Below, one piece after another: positions 51,034 through 60,391 of a stretch of DNA of 64,000 nucleotides. Location: the NCBI GenBank assembly GCA_046329435.1, contig JAXLUR010000002.1, forward strand, positions 558,001 through 622,000. The letters run 5' to 3'. How positions within the stretch are numbered: the stretch's first letter is position 1; the number at the start of each line of letters is the position of its first letter. Position numbers and translations under genes: made by a program. The stretch comes from M3007 sp046329435 (GTDB lineage Bacteria; Bacteroidota; Bacteroidia; Chitinophagales; Saprospiraceae). The notes beneath the pieces were generated by a model that was not told where the DNA came from, made no database searches, and saw only the letters and a program-made list of their open reading frames with translations.

Positions 51034-52557
51034 TTATTGCCTGTTGATAGCAATCTTCTTTGTTAATATTGTTTTATTTGAATCGAAAAAAGTGATAAAA
51101 TAAAGTCCAACAGGTAAATTAGATATATTAATTATGTCTCCGTTCTTTGCACTTTCTAAGTGTAACACCTTTTGCCCACACGAATTAAACAAATCTACAT
51201 TTAGGAGTAGCGAACTTGGAATAAAGTTCAAATTAAAATACTCTGATGCTGGATTAGGTTGAATATAAATATTTATTACTTGTTTATCTAGACTATTTGA
51301 ATTAGTTACTATGGTATCGCATTCACTATTATGGTCAGCACCTAGTCGAAAGTCTGGAAAATTGGGTAATGAAACTCCAATGATTCCAGGCAAGCTAATT
51401 ATATGTTGTTCAACATTGCAATTTATACCTTGAACGTTGGGGTTTTCAATTACATGCAGAGAAGACACTCCATTGGTTGAATTGATGTAAATTTTCCCAT
51501 TAGGGCCAATTTGCATTTGATTAAAGGTTGTAGGCAAAGGGGATAAAAAGCCATCATATGAGGCAACCAGTGTAGCACTACCTTGAACATCTAAACCTTG
51601 TGTATCATACTGGTAAATATCATATCCATTGGTGGCGTATAAGAATCTATTGTTAGGAGAAAATGCGATTCCAGAAGTTGAGCCATTCGGTAATGGCAGT
51701 AAAGATATACCATTGTAAAAATCGCCGTTACAGCGATCAAATTCAAAGATTTGAATCCCGTTAGCGCCATTAATGCGAGCGTATTTAGTGCCATCGGCAC
51801 TAAATACGGATTGTTCGTACCAAAAGTTATCCAAATCGCCTGGCCAAGCTAGGGGCATTTCCTTAGAATATGTTTCAATCCCTAAGGGCGTCAGTAGCAA
51901 GACAAATGATTGATTAGAGTTGAACTTAGGTATAACAATCCACCAATCTCTTCCATTTGCATGCCTTACCGCACTTGTCATATCACATAGTGTATCATTT
52001 AATAGTAATTGGTTTTTACTAATTACCGCGCCCAAACCATTGTTTTTTTCCATATCTATTGTTGTATACAAAAGACTTTCAGTTTGATAATAAGGAAATG
52101 GGTGAGATACAAAATCAAACCTTTGATGGAAAATAATGTATTTATTTTCCTTATTTGGATAAGGTAGGGCTATTGTACTTCTTCTGGGGCCGTAACTAAA
52201 ATTAAAATTACATGCATCTTCAAATGCCTGACCTGGAAAATTTAAACTGTCACCATTTTGCATTTTTTGTTGTTCATTATTAATTACAACACAGCCATTA
52301 GTTTGAAATTGCGGCTCGCCAACAGCGTTGCAAATGTTTGTTAATGTAACGGATAAATCATAATCTGCTACATAATAATATTGGATTAGTGGTTCTTGGT
52401 TTGGAGTGTTAAAATTAATTTTCACACCACCATACCCTTGATTAGGTATGTTAGGAGGGTTTCCCATCAGCCAAACGTAATCGAAGTTAGATTGCGCTTG
52501 GGAAGGTAAACAGATGAAAAGGGTAAATAAAACAATTAAAATCTTATTAAAAAGCAT
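51034..52557 (-). CDS. Secreted protein with T9SS C-terminal sorting domain
   Basis: 507 residues from the ATG at 52557, opening a signal peptide (MLFNKILIVLFTLFICLPSQAQS). The middle part has beta-propeller-like repeats (GNDFYNGISLLPLPNGSTSGIAFSPNNRFLYATNGYDIYQYDTQ). The last 80 residues are a type A sorting domain (YIQPNPASEYFNLNFIPSS...VDLFNSCGQKVLHLES...INISNLPVGLYFITFFDSNKTILTKKIAINRQ). The protein should be exported through T9SS and attached at the cell surface. It is AT-rich cargo, adjacent to a broken surface-protein gene. Confidence 0.88.
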   Translation of the reverse strand: MLFNKILIVLFTLFICLPSQAQSNFDYVWLMGNPPNIPNQGYGGVKINFNTPNQEPLIQYYYVADYDLSVTLTNICNAVGEPQFQTNGCVVINNEQQKMQNGDSLNFPGQAFEDACNFNFSYGPRRSTIALPYPNKENKYIIFHQRFDFVSHPFPYYQTESLLYTTIDMEKNNGLGAVISKNQLLLNDTLCDMTSAVRHANGRDWWIVIPKFNSNQSFVLLLTPLGIETYSKEMPLAWPGDLDNFWYEQSVFSADGTKYARINGANGIQIFEFDRCNGDFYNGISLLPLPNGSTSGIAFSPNNRFLYATNGYDIYQYDTQGLDVQGSATLVASYDGFLSPLPTTFNQMQIGPNGKIYINSTNGVSSLHVIENPNVQGINCNVEQHIISLPGIIGVSLPNFPDFRLGADHNSECDTIVTNSNSLDKQVINIYIQPNPASEYFNLNFIPSSLLLNVDLFNSCGQKVLHLESAKNGDIINISNLPVGLYFITFFDSNKTILTKKIAINRQ

Positions 52558-55030
52558 ATTTTTAGAAGAAAAATGTGCCTGGAAAAATAAAAAACACTTA
52601 TCCAGGCACAAAAATTACTATTAATGAATAATTACAAACTTTTTTATGATAGGTGCACTTTCTGAGTTGTATATAGATAAGTTATATATACCGGTACTTG
52701 ATTTTTCATCGAAAACAATATTAAAAATATTTGATGAAATTATCCCTTTTGCTATGATCTGGCCGGAGCTATTGAAAACCTTCCATTCTCCATCAGTAGC
52801 ATCATTGATTCGAATCGTAAGATTACCGCGCGTCGGGTTAGGATAGATGATAACGCGATTGTCATGGTATAGATTTTCGATATTCATACGCTGTTCTGCA
52901 CATTGTTCCTCCCACTTGTTTTCATTAAAGTATTCTAATCCATATTGGCTTGGCAAATAATTAGGAGCTTCCCTAACAGCAAGGCCTCCGGTAAGGGGAC
53001 ATTGGTCCGCTACATATTTGAGCATGCCACAATCATTCTCATCTAATTCGAACCCTAAGGCAATCTTTAGCCGAATATCATTTAATGTTTTTCTGTTAGA
53101 TTCATAAATGGCTGTATCAGGTAAACCATCAAGCCAATCTTCTGCATCAAGTAGCTTTGTTTCAATGTAGCTGTTGATACTAGAATTTATTTGAGTCTCT
53201 AAATTATTTAACGTGCGATAGCGTAAAAGCAGGCCTTCTTCAAAATTTCTTATGGCGGAATCGTCAGAGGTTTCATCTATCCCTTGAATTGAGTCTAACA
53301 AATTAAGTGAATCGGACAAAATACCAATTTCTACTAATAATAGGTCAAAGCTATCTTGCAGGTTAGTTGGTATATTATAAGCATCTTTGAATAATTTATC
53401 AAAATATGCATATTGACCGGCGGATGTACTTTGGTTTGCAATATACCAGTTATAAGTAGCAGAATCTGATAATAGTTCTTCATTTGATTCTAGTTTGAAG
53501 ACTAAACTTCTTTCCATATCCCATAACTCTGGAAAGTATTCTGCGGAATATTCATTCTGGATTAATAGGTCTTCATTATAAGATAAGCCTTCATTTTTTT
53601 TAAGAGATGGGCTTATGCATTCTGTGTTTTCGACTAGGGAAGGGGGGGTAGGAGGTATAGCAATAAACCAATCGATCGGTCTGACTTTGCTTGTTGTATT
53701 GTTGTTGGTCAAACCTGGCGGCATGTTTCCTGGTTCATTTGGGTCAACCCTGAAAATCGTTGGACTGTTTCCCCATAAATAGTCAGTATTCATTGCGCTA
53801 TGCTTAAAATATGCGTTGGGGTCACTTATCCAAGTGTTTTTATGCCAGTTTTGACCAACTACACCCTGCCCAAGTACGGTATTGGGGCTACCTGGCATTT
53901 TGTGGCAATCTATCCCATCATAATGGAATCCTATGTTGTTTAAGGCAAAATCACAATAATCTATATTCCCTGAGAAATGAAACCCTCTGTATGTGTTGTT
54001 CGTACTATTACCACATACTTGGAAATTAGGCGCTTGGTCAATATGTATAGCACATTTGATAAGTGCCCCATATTCTCCGTCTTCAGGGAAGAATGCATAA
54101 GGGGCATCTATAATATTGTTTTCAATTTTATTGTTTTGCCCATTCAAAAACTCTACGTATATCGGTAGACTTTGAGCAAGATATCCCACACTAGTTGCAG
54201 TATAGTATAACTCATTATTTGAGATGTTAAACCCATCTGAATCGCCGCTAACTTTTATACCGTGAGTAGAGCTGGTTCCATTTATATTTGCGATATTTCC
54301 AGTTATAGGGAATTCATCTGTTCCCCCATATGGGGCGCTAATATTAAACAATACTCCAGATTTGCCATTGACAATATTATTAGTAATCCTATTTTTAACA
54401 TACCCTTTTGAGTTATTAGGGCTACGTTGCATTTCAACAATTGACACGCCTGTAGGCGATTGAAATGTATTGTTTTTAATATTTATATATGGCTTGTAGT
54501 AATTTGTGTAGAAAACTCGTACGTGCTTTTGCGCTGAAAAGGTTGAACTCAGGTCAAATGTACATAAGGAAATTGTAACGTAATTACGACCATCTAGGCT
54601 TTCTATCCCAATTGTATTGTCGCCAAAAAAACAATTATTGACAGAAATCTGACTAAAAGGGGATTGTATCCCAATATTGCTAAATTTCATAAAACTTGTC
54701 ACCTAAAATAAGTAAATTAGAAGATTTGCAATAGATCCCAATTCCTACGCCTGTATATTTATTACTACCAGCACTACCGGTTGTAGTTAGGCCAATTTTG
54801 GCGTTAATGCAATTTTCCATTTTGATGCCGGCAAAAGCGTTTTGGCCATTGAGCAAAGAGCTTTCAAAAATAAAATTATTACCTGAAAAAGATTTAGGCG
54901 TGAATTGTTGAACGACATTATCGTTTGTATTGGGATCAGAAATTGTTATACCTACATAATTATTTTTTAGGGTGCATTGTTTCACTAGCAAGTGTCTACC
55001 TTCTTATATTAAATTTGAAAAGTCAAGAGT

Positions 55031-56165
55031 TATAGTCGTCGCAAAGTGGTTTTGCCAGAAAAGCAGTAAAAATATAAATTTGCCAGATGCAACGGAAGTT
55101 TCTCAGCAAAATGGACCGGGCCTTTGTGGAAGAGTTGCGCGCCAATACGCGTGACAAGGGAGCGTATATGAAGTTGTCGGTGCTGATTTTGTTGGATATG
55201 GACAAAAGTTACGCCGAGATAGCCGAGATATTGGGTTTGGGCCAGGGCACGGTGAGCAACTGCCGGCAAAAATTTGAGCAGGATGGATTGGAGAAGTACC
55301 TTGATCGTCACTACGTGCCCTACCTTGGTCGTCTGACAGATGAGCAGTTGGCGCAGTTGGAAGACGTCGTGAGTCAAGGACTGTACACCAGTACGGCCGC
55401 TGTGCAAACTTATATTGAGCAGACATTTGCTGTTACCTACAGTACCAGTGCAGTACGGGCCATCTTGCGAAAACTGGATTTTGTGTACAAGAAGACAATG
55501 AGTGTGCCGGGCAAGGCCGATGTAATGGAGCAGGAGGCTTTTTTAGCGCAATTAGAGCCCTTTTTGGAAGAGATTGATCCACAAAACGAGGTTGTTTATT
55601 TCCTGGATGCGGTTCATCCACACTACAATACGCGTCCAAACTATGCATGGATCAAACGAGGGGAGCAAAAGCCCGTGGCCACGACTGCCTGCCGACGGCA
55701 CCTGAACCTGCATGGGGCGCTGAATGCCCACCAACCGCAGGAAGTCATCATTCAGGAAGCGGAAAGAGTCAATAGCCTCAGTACCATTGCCTTATTGGAA
55801 CGACTGATCGAAGTAAATCAGGACAAAACGGCTATTTATCTGGTAGCGGATAACGCTTCGTATTATCACGGCGAGGCTGTCCGGGCTTGGTTGGCGCAAC
55901 ATTCCCACGTTACCTTGATCCATTTGCCACCCTATTCGCCAAATTTAAACCTCATTGAGCGACTTTGGAAATTTATGCGCAAACGAGTGATTGATCTGCA
56001 GTTCTACCCCTCCTTTAAATTGTTTAGAGCAGCAGTCCTGGATTTCTTTTCTAATATCCGTCAGTACAAAACGGAATTGCGTTCGCTCATGCAGCATAAC
56101 TTTCAACGCCTGCCGGTTTTGGAGCAAATTTAGATTTTTGTCAAAACCACTTTGCGACGACTATA
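55031..56165 (+). mobile_element. IS630-family insertion sequence
   Basis: Perfect terminal inverted repeats (TAGTCGTCGCAAAGTGGT... at the left, its exact complement at the right), 24 bp counting the outer TA dinucleotides, which are the probable TA target duplication of this family. Length is about 1.13 kb with one transposase gene. It splits the beta-helix gene. Confidence 0.93.
55087..56133 (+). CDS. IS630-family transposase
   Basis: 348 residues. N-terminal helix-turn-helix (SYAEIAEILGLGQGTVSNCRQKFEQDGLEKYLDR), a winged second domain, then DDE: VVYFLDAVHPHYNTRP, LVADNASYYHGEAVRAWL and LPPYSPNLNLIERLWKFMRKRV. Full length and apparently intact, so the copy may be active. Confidence 0.93.
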   Translation: MQRKFLSKMDRAFVEELRANTRDKGAYMKLSVLILLDMDKSYAEIAEILGLGQGTVSNCRQKFEQDGLEKYLDRHYVPYLGRLTDEQLAQLEDVVSQGLYTSTAAVQTYIEQTFAVTYSTSAVRAILRKLDFVYKKTMSVPGKADVMEQEAFLAQLEPFLEEIDPQNEVVYFLDAVHPHYNTRPNYAWIKRGEQKPVATTACRRHLNLHGALNAHQPQEVIIQEAERVNSLSTIALLERLIEVNQDKTAIYLVADNASYYHGEAVRAWLAQHSHVTLIHLPPYSPNLNLIERLWKFMRKRVIDLQFYPSFKLFRAAVLDFFSNIRQYKTELRSLMQHNFQRLPVLEQI

Positions 56166-56641
56166 GCATCTTTGAACTCTGAATCAGTGAAGTCTATGGA
56201 AGAGCCAGATTGTACCTCGACTCGATCCCATAGATATGTGCACCCAAAAAAAAGAGTATGGTTGGATGTTTTGAGAACACTACTATTTTCTACAACTATC
56301 TTTGCATTCCTTGCAAGGCGAACCGTGCATTGTTCCATATTTACATTTTTATCTATGTGAACAACCGCGTTCACATCCGGTATTAATATTTTTTTATTAT
56401 TCCAAGTCACTCCCGCAGGGTAGTTCGTAGATATATAAGTTCCGTTAGATAATACAATATCATATGTATTTGTGGGGACATCACAGGGGGCTTCCTCCGC
56501 CGAAGGTTCTGTTTTTTGAGCAGCCAAGTTATTGAAAAAGATTGCCCAAATTAGGGCTAGAAATGAAATTTTAGCTAATACTGATTGAGTCAATGTTGCG
56601 TATAAATGATACTGGTTTTTCATGATGCATGTATAATTTTA

Positions 56642-57976
56642 CAATGGTTCGTATCGATTTGAAATAGTAAGCGGTCAGGCGAGGTATACATAAAGAAAAA
56701 GGTAAAAGTTTAAGTTTGTGTTGCGAATCCAAACCAACTTTTACCTTATGAGCATCGAGACACTCACGGAGGCAATATTAGGCAAGATGTCAGGCGTGAA
56801 CAAATGGCGGCGGAATTTTTTGGGCCATCTGTTCCGCTTGTTTTTAAGCATGCGCGGCCGGTATACTTTTTTGAACGCGGCGCGCTATGGGATTTTTGAC
56901 GAGGCGACATATCGAAAGCATTTTGAACGCCCGATGGATTGGGCCACATTCAATTATCATTTGATTATGCACTCAACAGCACCAGAACGGTTCAATTCCT
57001 TCGATGCCTCTTACCTGAGCAAGAGTGGCAAGCACACACCCGGTGTGGGTTGGTATTGGTCTGGTTGTGCGGGCAAAGCCAAATGGGGGTTGGAGATTGG
57101 CGCTTTTTCGGTGGTGGATGTGGTCAATCATAGTGCGATGCATTTGGTTGCGGAACAAACCCTGGCCGAAGAAACCCAACAACACGGCTCGTTACTGGAG
57201 CACTACGGCTCACTGGTCGAACGCCATGCTGATATGTTGCTCAAAATCAGTGAGTTTTTGGTGGTGGATGCTTATTTTTCCCGTAAACCTTTTGTAGACA
57301 AAGTCCGCGAATGTCAGTTACAACTGATCACCCGCCTGCGGGATGACGCTGTTTTGTACTACCCTTACCTGGGCCCCAGGCACAAAGGCCGAGGCCGCCA
57401 CAAGGTATTCGCCGGACGGGTGGACACTCGCTGCCTGAGCGAGGAGCACTTCTCACCCTGCGCCTGCGACGAACAGGATTACACCGCCTATGAAGCGCGT
57501 GTTTGGATCAAATCCTGGAAGCGATGGGCCAAAGTCGTGGTGGTCCACCAAAAAGATGAGCAGGGTAAAATCAAAACCGTCAAAGTGTATGCTTCTACCC
57601 TCGAAACAATGGCCGGGGCTGATCTTTGGCTGTACTACAAAACACGCTTCCAGTCGGAATTCCTTTTCCGGGATGCAAAACAACATACCGGCTTGGAACA
57701 TTGCCAAAGCCGTCAGGCGGAGGCTTTGGATTTTCATTTCAACGCTGCTCTAACCGCTGTGTCCCTGGCAAAAGCCCTCCATTGGTTCTGCCGGCCGGCT
57801 GACCAAAGAGGCCCTTTCTCCATGGCTGACATCAAAACCCAATATTTCAATGAACTGATGCTGGATCGATTTTTTGTAGCGTATGGACTCAACCCACACC
57901 AGGCAAAAAATCATCACGCCTATAAATCGCTATTTGAACTCGGAAAAATTGCCGCTTAAATCATTACGAACCATTG
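56642..57976 (+). mobile_element. IS4-family insertion sequence with 6-bp target duplication
   Basis: Inverted repeats CAATGGTTCGTA (56642-56653) and its complement (57965-57976) bound about 1,335 bp. Both sides are flanked by ATTTTA (56636-56641 and 57977-57982), a 6-bp target duplication. The single transposase gene is intact. It lies 18 bp upstream of the beta-helix start codon and thus removes that gene's promoter. Confidence 0.88.
56748..57959 (+). CDS. IS4-family transposase
   Basis: 403 residues from the ATG at 56748 (MSIETLTEAILGKMSGVN). DDE elements include NSFDASYLSKSG, VVDAYFSRKPFV and the IS4 hallmark Y-(2)-R-(3)-E-(6)-K seen in YKTRFQSEFLFRDAK, followed by HTGLEHCQSR. Full length, no interruption. 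Confidence 0.9.
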   Translation: MSIETLTEAILGKMSGVNKWRRNFLGHLFRLFLSMRGRYTFLNAARYGIFDEATYRKHFERPMDWATFNYHLIMHSTAPERFNSFDASYLSKSGKHTPGVGWYWSGCAGKAKWGLEIGAFSVVDVVNHSAMHLVAEQTLAEETQQHGSLLEHYGSLVERHADMLLKISEFLVVDAYFSRKPFVDKVRECQLQLITRLRDDAVLYYPYLGPRHKGRGRHKVFAGRVDTRCLSEEHFSPCACDEQDYTAYEARVWIKSWKRWAKVVVVHQKDEQGKIKTVKVYASTLETMAGADLWLYYKTRFQSEFLFRDAKQHTGLEHCQSRQAEALDFHFNAALTAVSLAKALHWFCRPADQRGPFSMADIKTQYFNELMLDRFFVAYGLNPHQAKNHHAYKSLFELGKIAA

Positions 57977-57982
57977 ATTTTA

Positions 57983-58735
57983 ATAAAAATAATAAAAAAG
58001 AATCTAACTGAGATCCCGCCTATGGGGGGCTTGCCTATTTTAAAAAATGTGTTGATGTAAATCGTCTAATTTTGGAATATTAGGTGCAATAGTAAGCCCC
58101 CTAGCGCTTGTTGCGCCAAGTATTTATTAATTAACCACAACCATTCAGCAGCAGATTAGGTATATGAAATACGTAGCTAGTAATTAGATAGTAAGACAGG
58201 TTAAATGTTATGGCCTTCGGTTTGAGGATCATATCAGGTTTTGATAAGCCAAAAGTAAGATTTACTTTTTCATGTACAAGCGTCTTCAAGTGAACTGTAT
58301 ATTTTTAACATTTAGGATCTGTAAATTTGTATTAACATACAAATTTTATTTTGTTGATTTATAACTATTTATGAAAAAAATATAACTTGTAGTTATAACT
58401 GACCGAATAATGTTAAATTTTAAGTAATGCTAAGATTTTGGAGATTAATTGTAGCTACAGATAGATAAATAGAGTTCGCGCGATTTAACCTCTTTTTGAA
58501 AATGAGAAAGCTTTTCGAATGAAACGGCAGGCGCTCAGTTTGAGCGCATCCTTTATCTTGACTGGAGGAATAGCCGTCACGATATTTGGTAGGGGTTCTG
58601 TTTATAATCCATTTGAGGTTGGTGGGAAGGGCTTTGCCAACTCCGGCAAATAGGCTCGTTTCTATCCACCTCTGCCTATATATCCTTGATTTCTTTACTT
58701 TCTTCGAAACGTTTTGAAAACTCCGCTATAGCCAT
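57983..58735. other. Gene-poor region between IS4 and IS3 remnants
   Basis: About 750 bp with no credible gene. It holds an imperfect inverted repeat (GGGGGGCTTGCCTATT near 58025 and AATAGTAAGCCCCCTAG near 58088), a perfect palindrome AAATTTGTAT-TAAC-ATACAAATTT at 58323-58346, TATAACTA/TAGTTATA arms near 58361-58403, and a GCGCTCA-GTT-TGAGCGC hairpin near 58530. These look like decayed IS ends and operators. The upstream (promoter) part of the broken beta-helix gene should lie here, displaced by IS4. Confidence 0.5.
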
Positions 58736-59035
58736 ATGCTTGGCATTTGTACTTGTGAATGCCAACGTCAATCAATCCTGGACAGTTACCTGCAAGGCAA
58801 AAAGACGGTTGAAGCCCTGTGCGCCGAACACCAGATCAGTCCGGCGACGTTTTACAAATGGAAAAATGAGGCTGAAACGGAGAAGAACGACGACAAGCGC
58901 CGATTGAAAGAGTTGGAGTCGGAGAACCTGCGCTTGAAGAAGATGTATGCCGAATTGCAACTCAAACATGAGATTGTGTCGGAGGCACTTGGGATGGCAA
59001 AAAAGTTTGCAGCCCACAACAAAAAGATGAAATAG
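58736..59035 (+). CDS. IS3-family OrfA (helix-turn-helix)
   Basis: 99 residues. The HTH is ILDSYLQGKKTVEALCAEHQISPATFYKWKNEAE, followed by a leucine-zipper-like coil (RLKELESENLRLKKMYAELQLKHEIVSEAL). The first residues (MLGICTCEC) are unlike other OrfA starts, so the true 5' end may be altered or truncated. It ends TAGTG, overlapping the GTG of orfB by one base. Confidence 0.8.
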   Translation: MLGICTCECQRQSILDSYLQGKKTVEALCAEHQISPATFYKWKNEAETEKNDDKRRLKELESENLRLKKMYAELQLKHEIVSEALGMAKKFAAHNKKMK

Positions 59036-59884
59036 TGGGCCGTATCGCCGCACAGTATCCCTTGATCAGTACACGCCGCCAGTGTGCGTGGCTGCGCCTT
59101 CGTCGTTCGAGTGTTTATGCTCGTCGCCAACATAAAGCCGAAGAGGTACGCCGGCAAAATGATGAATGTGTCCTGGCTTTACTGCGCAAGACCCGGCAGG
59201 AACATCTGTGCTGGGGTTTTCGCCTGATTTATGCCTATTTGCGCAAACAAGGGGCAGTGATCGCCCGGCGCCGGGCCTACTGCTTATACCGCCAGGCCAA
59301 CCTAAGTTTGCATCGGGCACCTAAGAAACCGCGTATCAAACGAGTTTTTCAGGAACTGTTACCACCTGCACAGATCAACGAAGGCTGGGCTATGGATTTT
59401 GTCAGTGAATGGATCATCGGCCCTCAACAGCAGAGTGTGCGGCTGATCAATGTCGTGGACGAATGCTCCCGCAAAGACCTGTGGGTGGAAGCAGCCCACA
59501 GCATCAAAGCCGCTAAACTCAGCGAGGTGCTAGACCGCATCATCCAAATGCGTGGCCAACCAGCCTACATCCGCTGTGATAACGGCCCTGAGTTTATCAG
59601 CGAACACCTCAAAGCCTGGGCCGAGGACAAAAACATTGAACTCAGATTTATCCAGCCTGGCAAACCGACTCAAAACGGAATTGTAGAACGACTCAATGGA
59701 ACGCTCCGAAAGGAATGTCTCAACCTCCACTGGTTCCATTCCCTTGACGAACTTAACGAACGTTTGGGACACTGGTTCAAGACCTAATAACTTTGACAGG
59801 CCTCATTCTTCCCTGGACTATCTAACCCCTCATGACTTTGAAATCCAAAATCAAAATATCTACTTAAAAGTGGTAGCGGCCTGA
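59035..59884 (+). pseudogene. IS3-family OrfB transposase, frameshifted near its end
   Basis: The integrase core is visible: GWAMDFVSEWIIGPQQQ, IRCDNGPEFISEHLKAW, and QNGIVERLNGTLRKECLN, giving the DDE triad. The frame ends at 59787 after ERLGHWFKT, but the expected continuation NNFDRPHSSLDYLTPHDFEIQNQ is found in another frame up to 59884. The lesion lies at about 59785-59790. No convincing IS3 terminal repeats were recognised on either side. Confidence 0.82.
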
Positions 59885-59949
59885 GGGAGGTAGGACACAC
59901 CCATTTCAACTTTCGGATCAAACCAAATAAACCCATCCCAAGGTCATTT

Positions 59950-59971
59950 CGCGTGCAAATTGCGTGCAAAT
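59950..59971. repeat. Right arm-type repeat (two GCGTGCAAA copies)
   Basis: Identical over 22 bp to 19150-19171 and in the same orientation, 47 bp inside attR. Together the two copies are the only clear sequence shared by both ends apart from the tRNA repeat and an 11-bp TGATAATCAAT (19091 and 60008). Confidence 0.75.
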
Positions 59972-60007
59972 AAAAAAGGAGTTAAGAGCATATAGCCCAT
60001 AACCCCT
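59972..60007 (-). terminator. Element-borne replacement terminator for tRNA-Pro
   Basis: On the minus strand GGGGTTA pairs with TAACTCC and GGGC with GCTC, then CCTTTTTTATTT follows. It lies 12 bp downstream of the reconstituted tRNA-Pro 3' end, so the element supplies both a new tRNA 3' half and a new terminator. Confidence 0.7.
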
Positions 60008-60017
60008 TGATAATCAA

Positions 60018-60067
60018 TGTCGGGATGACAGGATTCGAACCTGCGACCACACGCCCCCCAGACGTGT
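60018..60067. repeat. attR: 50-bp direct repeat within tRNA-Pro
   Basis: Exact copy of 18999-19048. Here it continues into the 5' half of the tRNA, restoring a complete gene. It defines the right boundary of the element. Confidence 0.95.
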
Positions 60068-60093
60068 ACTCTACCGGACTGAGCTACATCCCG
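60020..60093 (-). tRNA. tRNA-Pro (anticodon GGG)
   Basis: Acceptor CGGGATG pairs with CATCCCG, discriminator A. The anticodon stem is CACGT/GCGTG and the loop CTGGGGG places GGG at positions 34-36. The T arm is GCAGG-TTCGAAT-CCTGT. CCA is not encoded. Its 3' half comes from the integrated element. Confidence 0.95.
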
Positions 60094-60124
60094 CTCGTAA
60101 AAAACCGGCACGGGCCGGCACTCG

Positions 60125-60199
60125 TCGAGTCTACTGGATTCGAACCAGTGACCTCCGCCCTGTCAAGGCGGCGCTCTAAACCAACTGAGCTAAGACCCG
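60125..60199 (-). tRNA. tRNA-Val (anticodon GAC)
   Basis: Acceptor CGGGTCT pairs with AGACTCG with one G-U pair. The anticodon stem is CCGCC/GGCGG with loop TTGACAG, giving GAC. T arm ACTGG-TTCGAAT-CCAGT. CCA is not encoded. It is 31 bp upstream of tRNA-Pro, likely one transcript. Confidence 0.92.
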
Positions 60200-60391
60200 T
60201 AAAAAGAACATTTACAAACGCTTTTTCAAAAAGCGAGCGCAAAGTTACACTTATACCAGGTAAAAAAACAAATCGCTCCGGGAAAAAACTCGCTTGTGGC
60301 AAATACCTTGTAAGACATATCGACTCCGGTCAATATCTTTGCATAAAATTTCAAATACGTAGATTTTCTCCAATCAATCTTTCGCAACCCG

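Larger units (their letters stand above)
52621..56623 (-). pseudogene. Right-handed beta-helix surface protein with T9SS domain, broken by IS630 and frameshift
   Basis: The N-terminal piece (56623-56166) has a signal peptide (FLALIWAIFFNNLAAQ) and beta-helix repeats. An IS630 copy follows (55031-56165). Downstream, 54991-54680 and 54702-52621 carry further beta-helix repeats (NNCFFGDNTIGIESLDGRNY) and a C-terminal sorting domain (IYPNPTRGNLTIRINDATDGEWKVFNSSGQIIAKGI...). The last two pieces join as GDKFYEI-SNIGIQS if one T is removed from a T-run near 54685, so a single-base frameshift is present. Even after removing the IS, the junction region holds an in-frame stop (DANS then TGA), so decay is advanced. 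An IS4 element lies 18 bp upstream of the start codon. Confidence 0.85.
18999..60067. mobile_element. 41-kb mobilisable integrative element in tRNA-Pro(GGG)
   Basis: The element is bounded by a perfect 50-bp direct repeat, the right copy completing an intact tRNA-Pro gene. A tyrosine integrase starts 145 bp inside the left repeat. Paired GCGTGCAAA repeats lie near both ends. The interior is AT-rich compared with the flanks. It carries MobF relaxase, coupling protein, SSB, ArdC-like, RadC-like, primase-like, ParA/RHH and a Rep initiator with iterons, but no visible mating-pore genes, so it should need a helper for transfer. Repeat-to-repeat length is 41,019 bp. Four insertion sequences have entered it (IS5, IS630, IS4 and IS3 types). 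Confidence 0.93.

Noticed and set aside
58019..58105. MITE-like 87-bp inverted repeat
   Set aside because: The arms are imperfect, no target duplication was found and no second copy is in the window.
18999..60067. Prophage interpretation of the integrated element
   Set aside because: No capsid, terminase, portal, tail or lysis genes; the core genes are plasmid and mobilisation functions.
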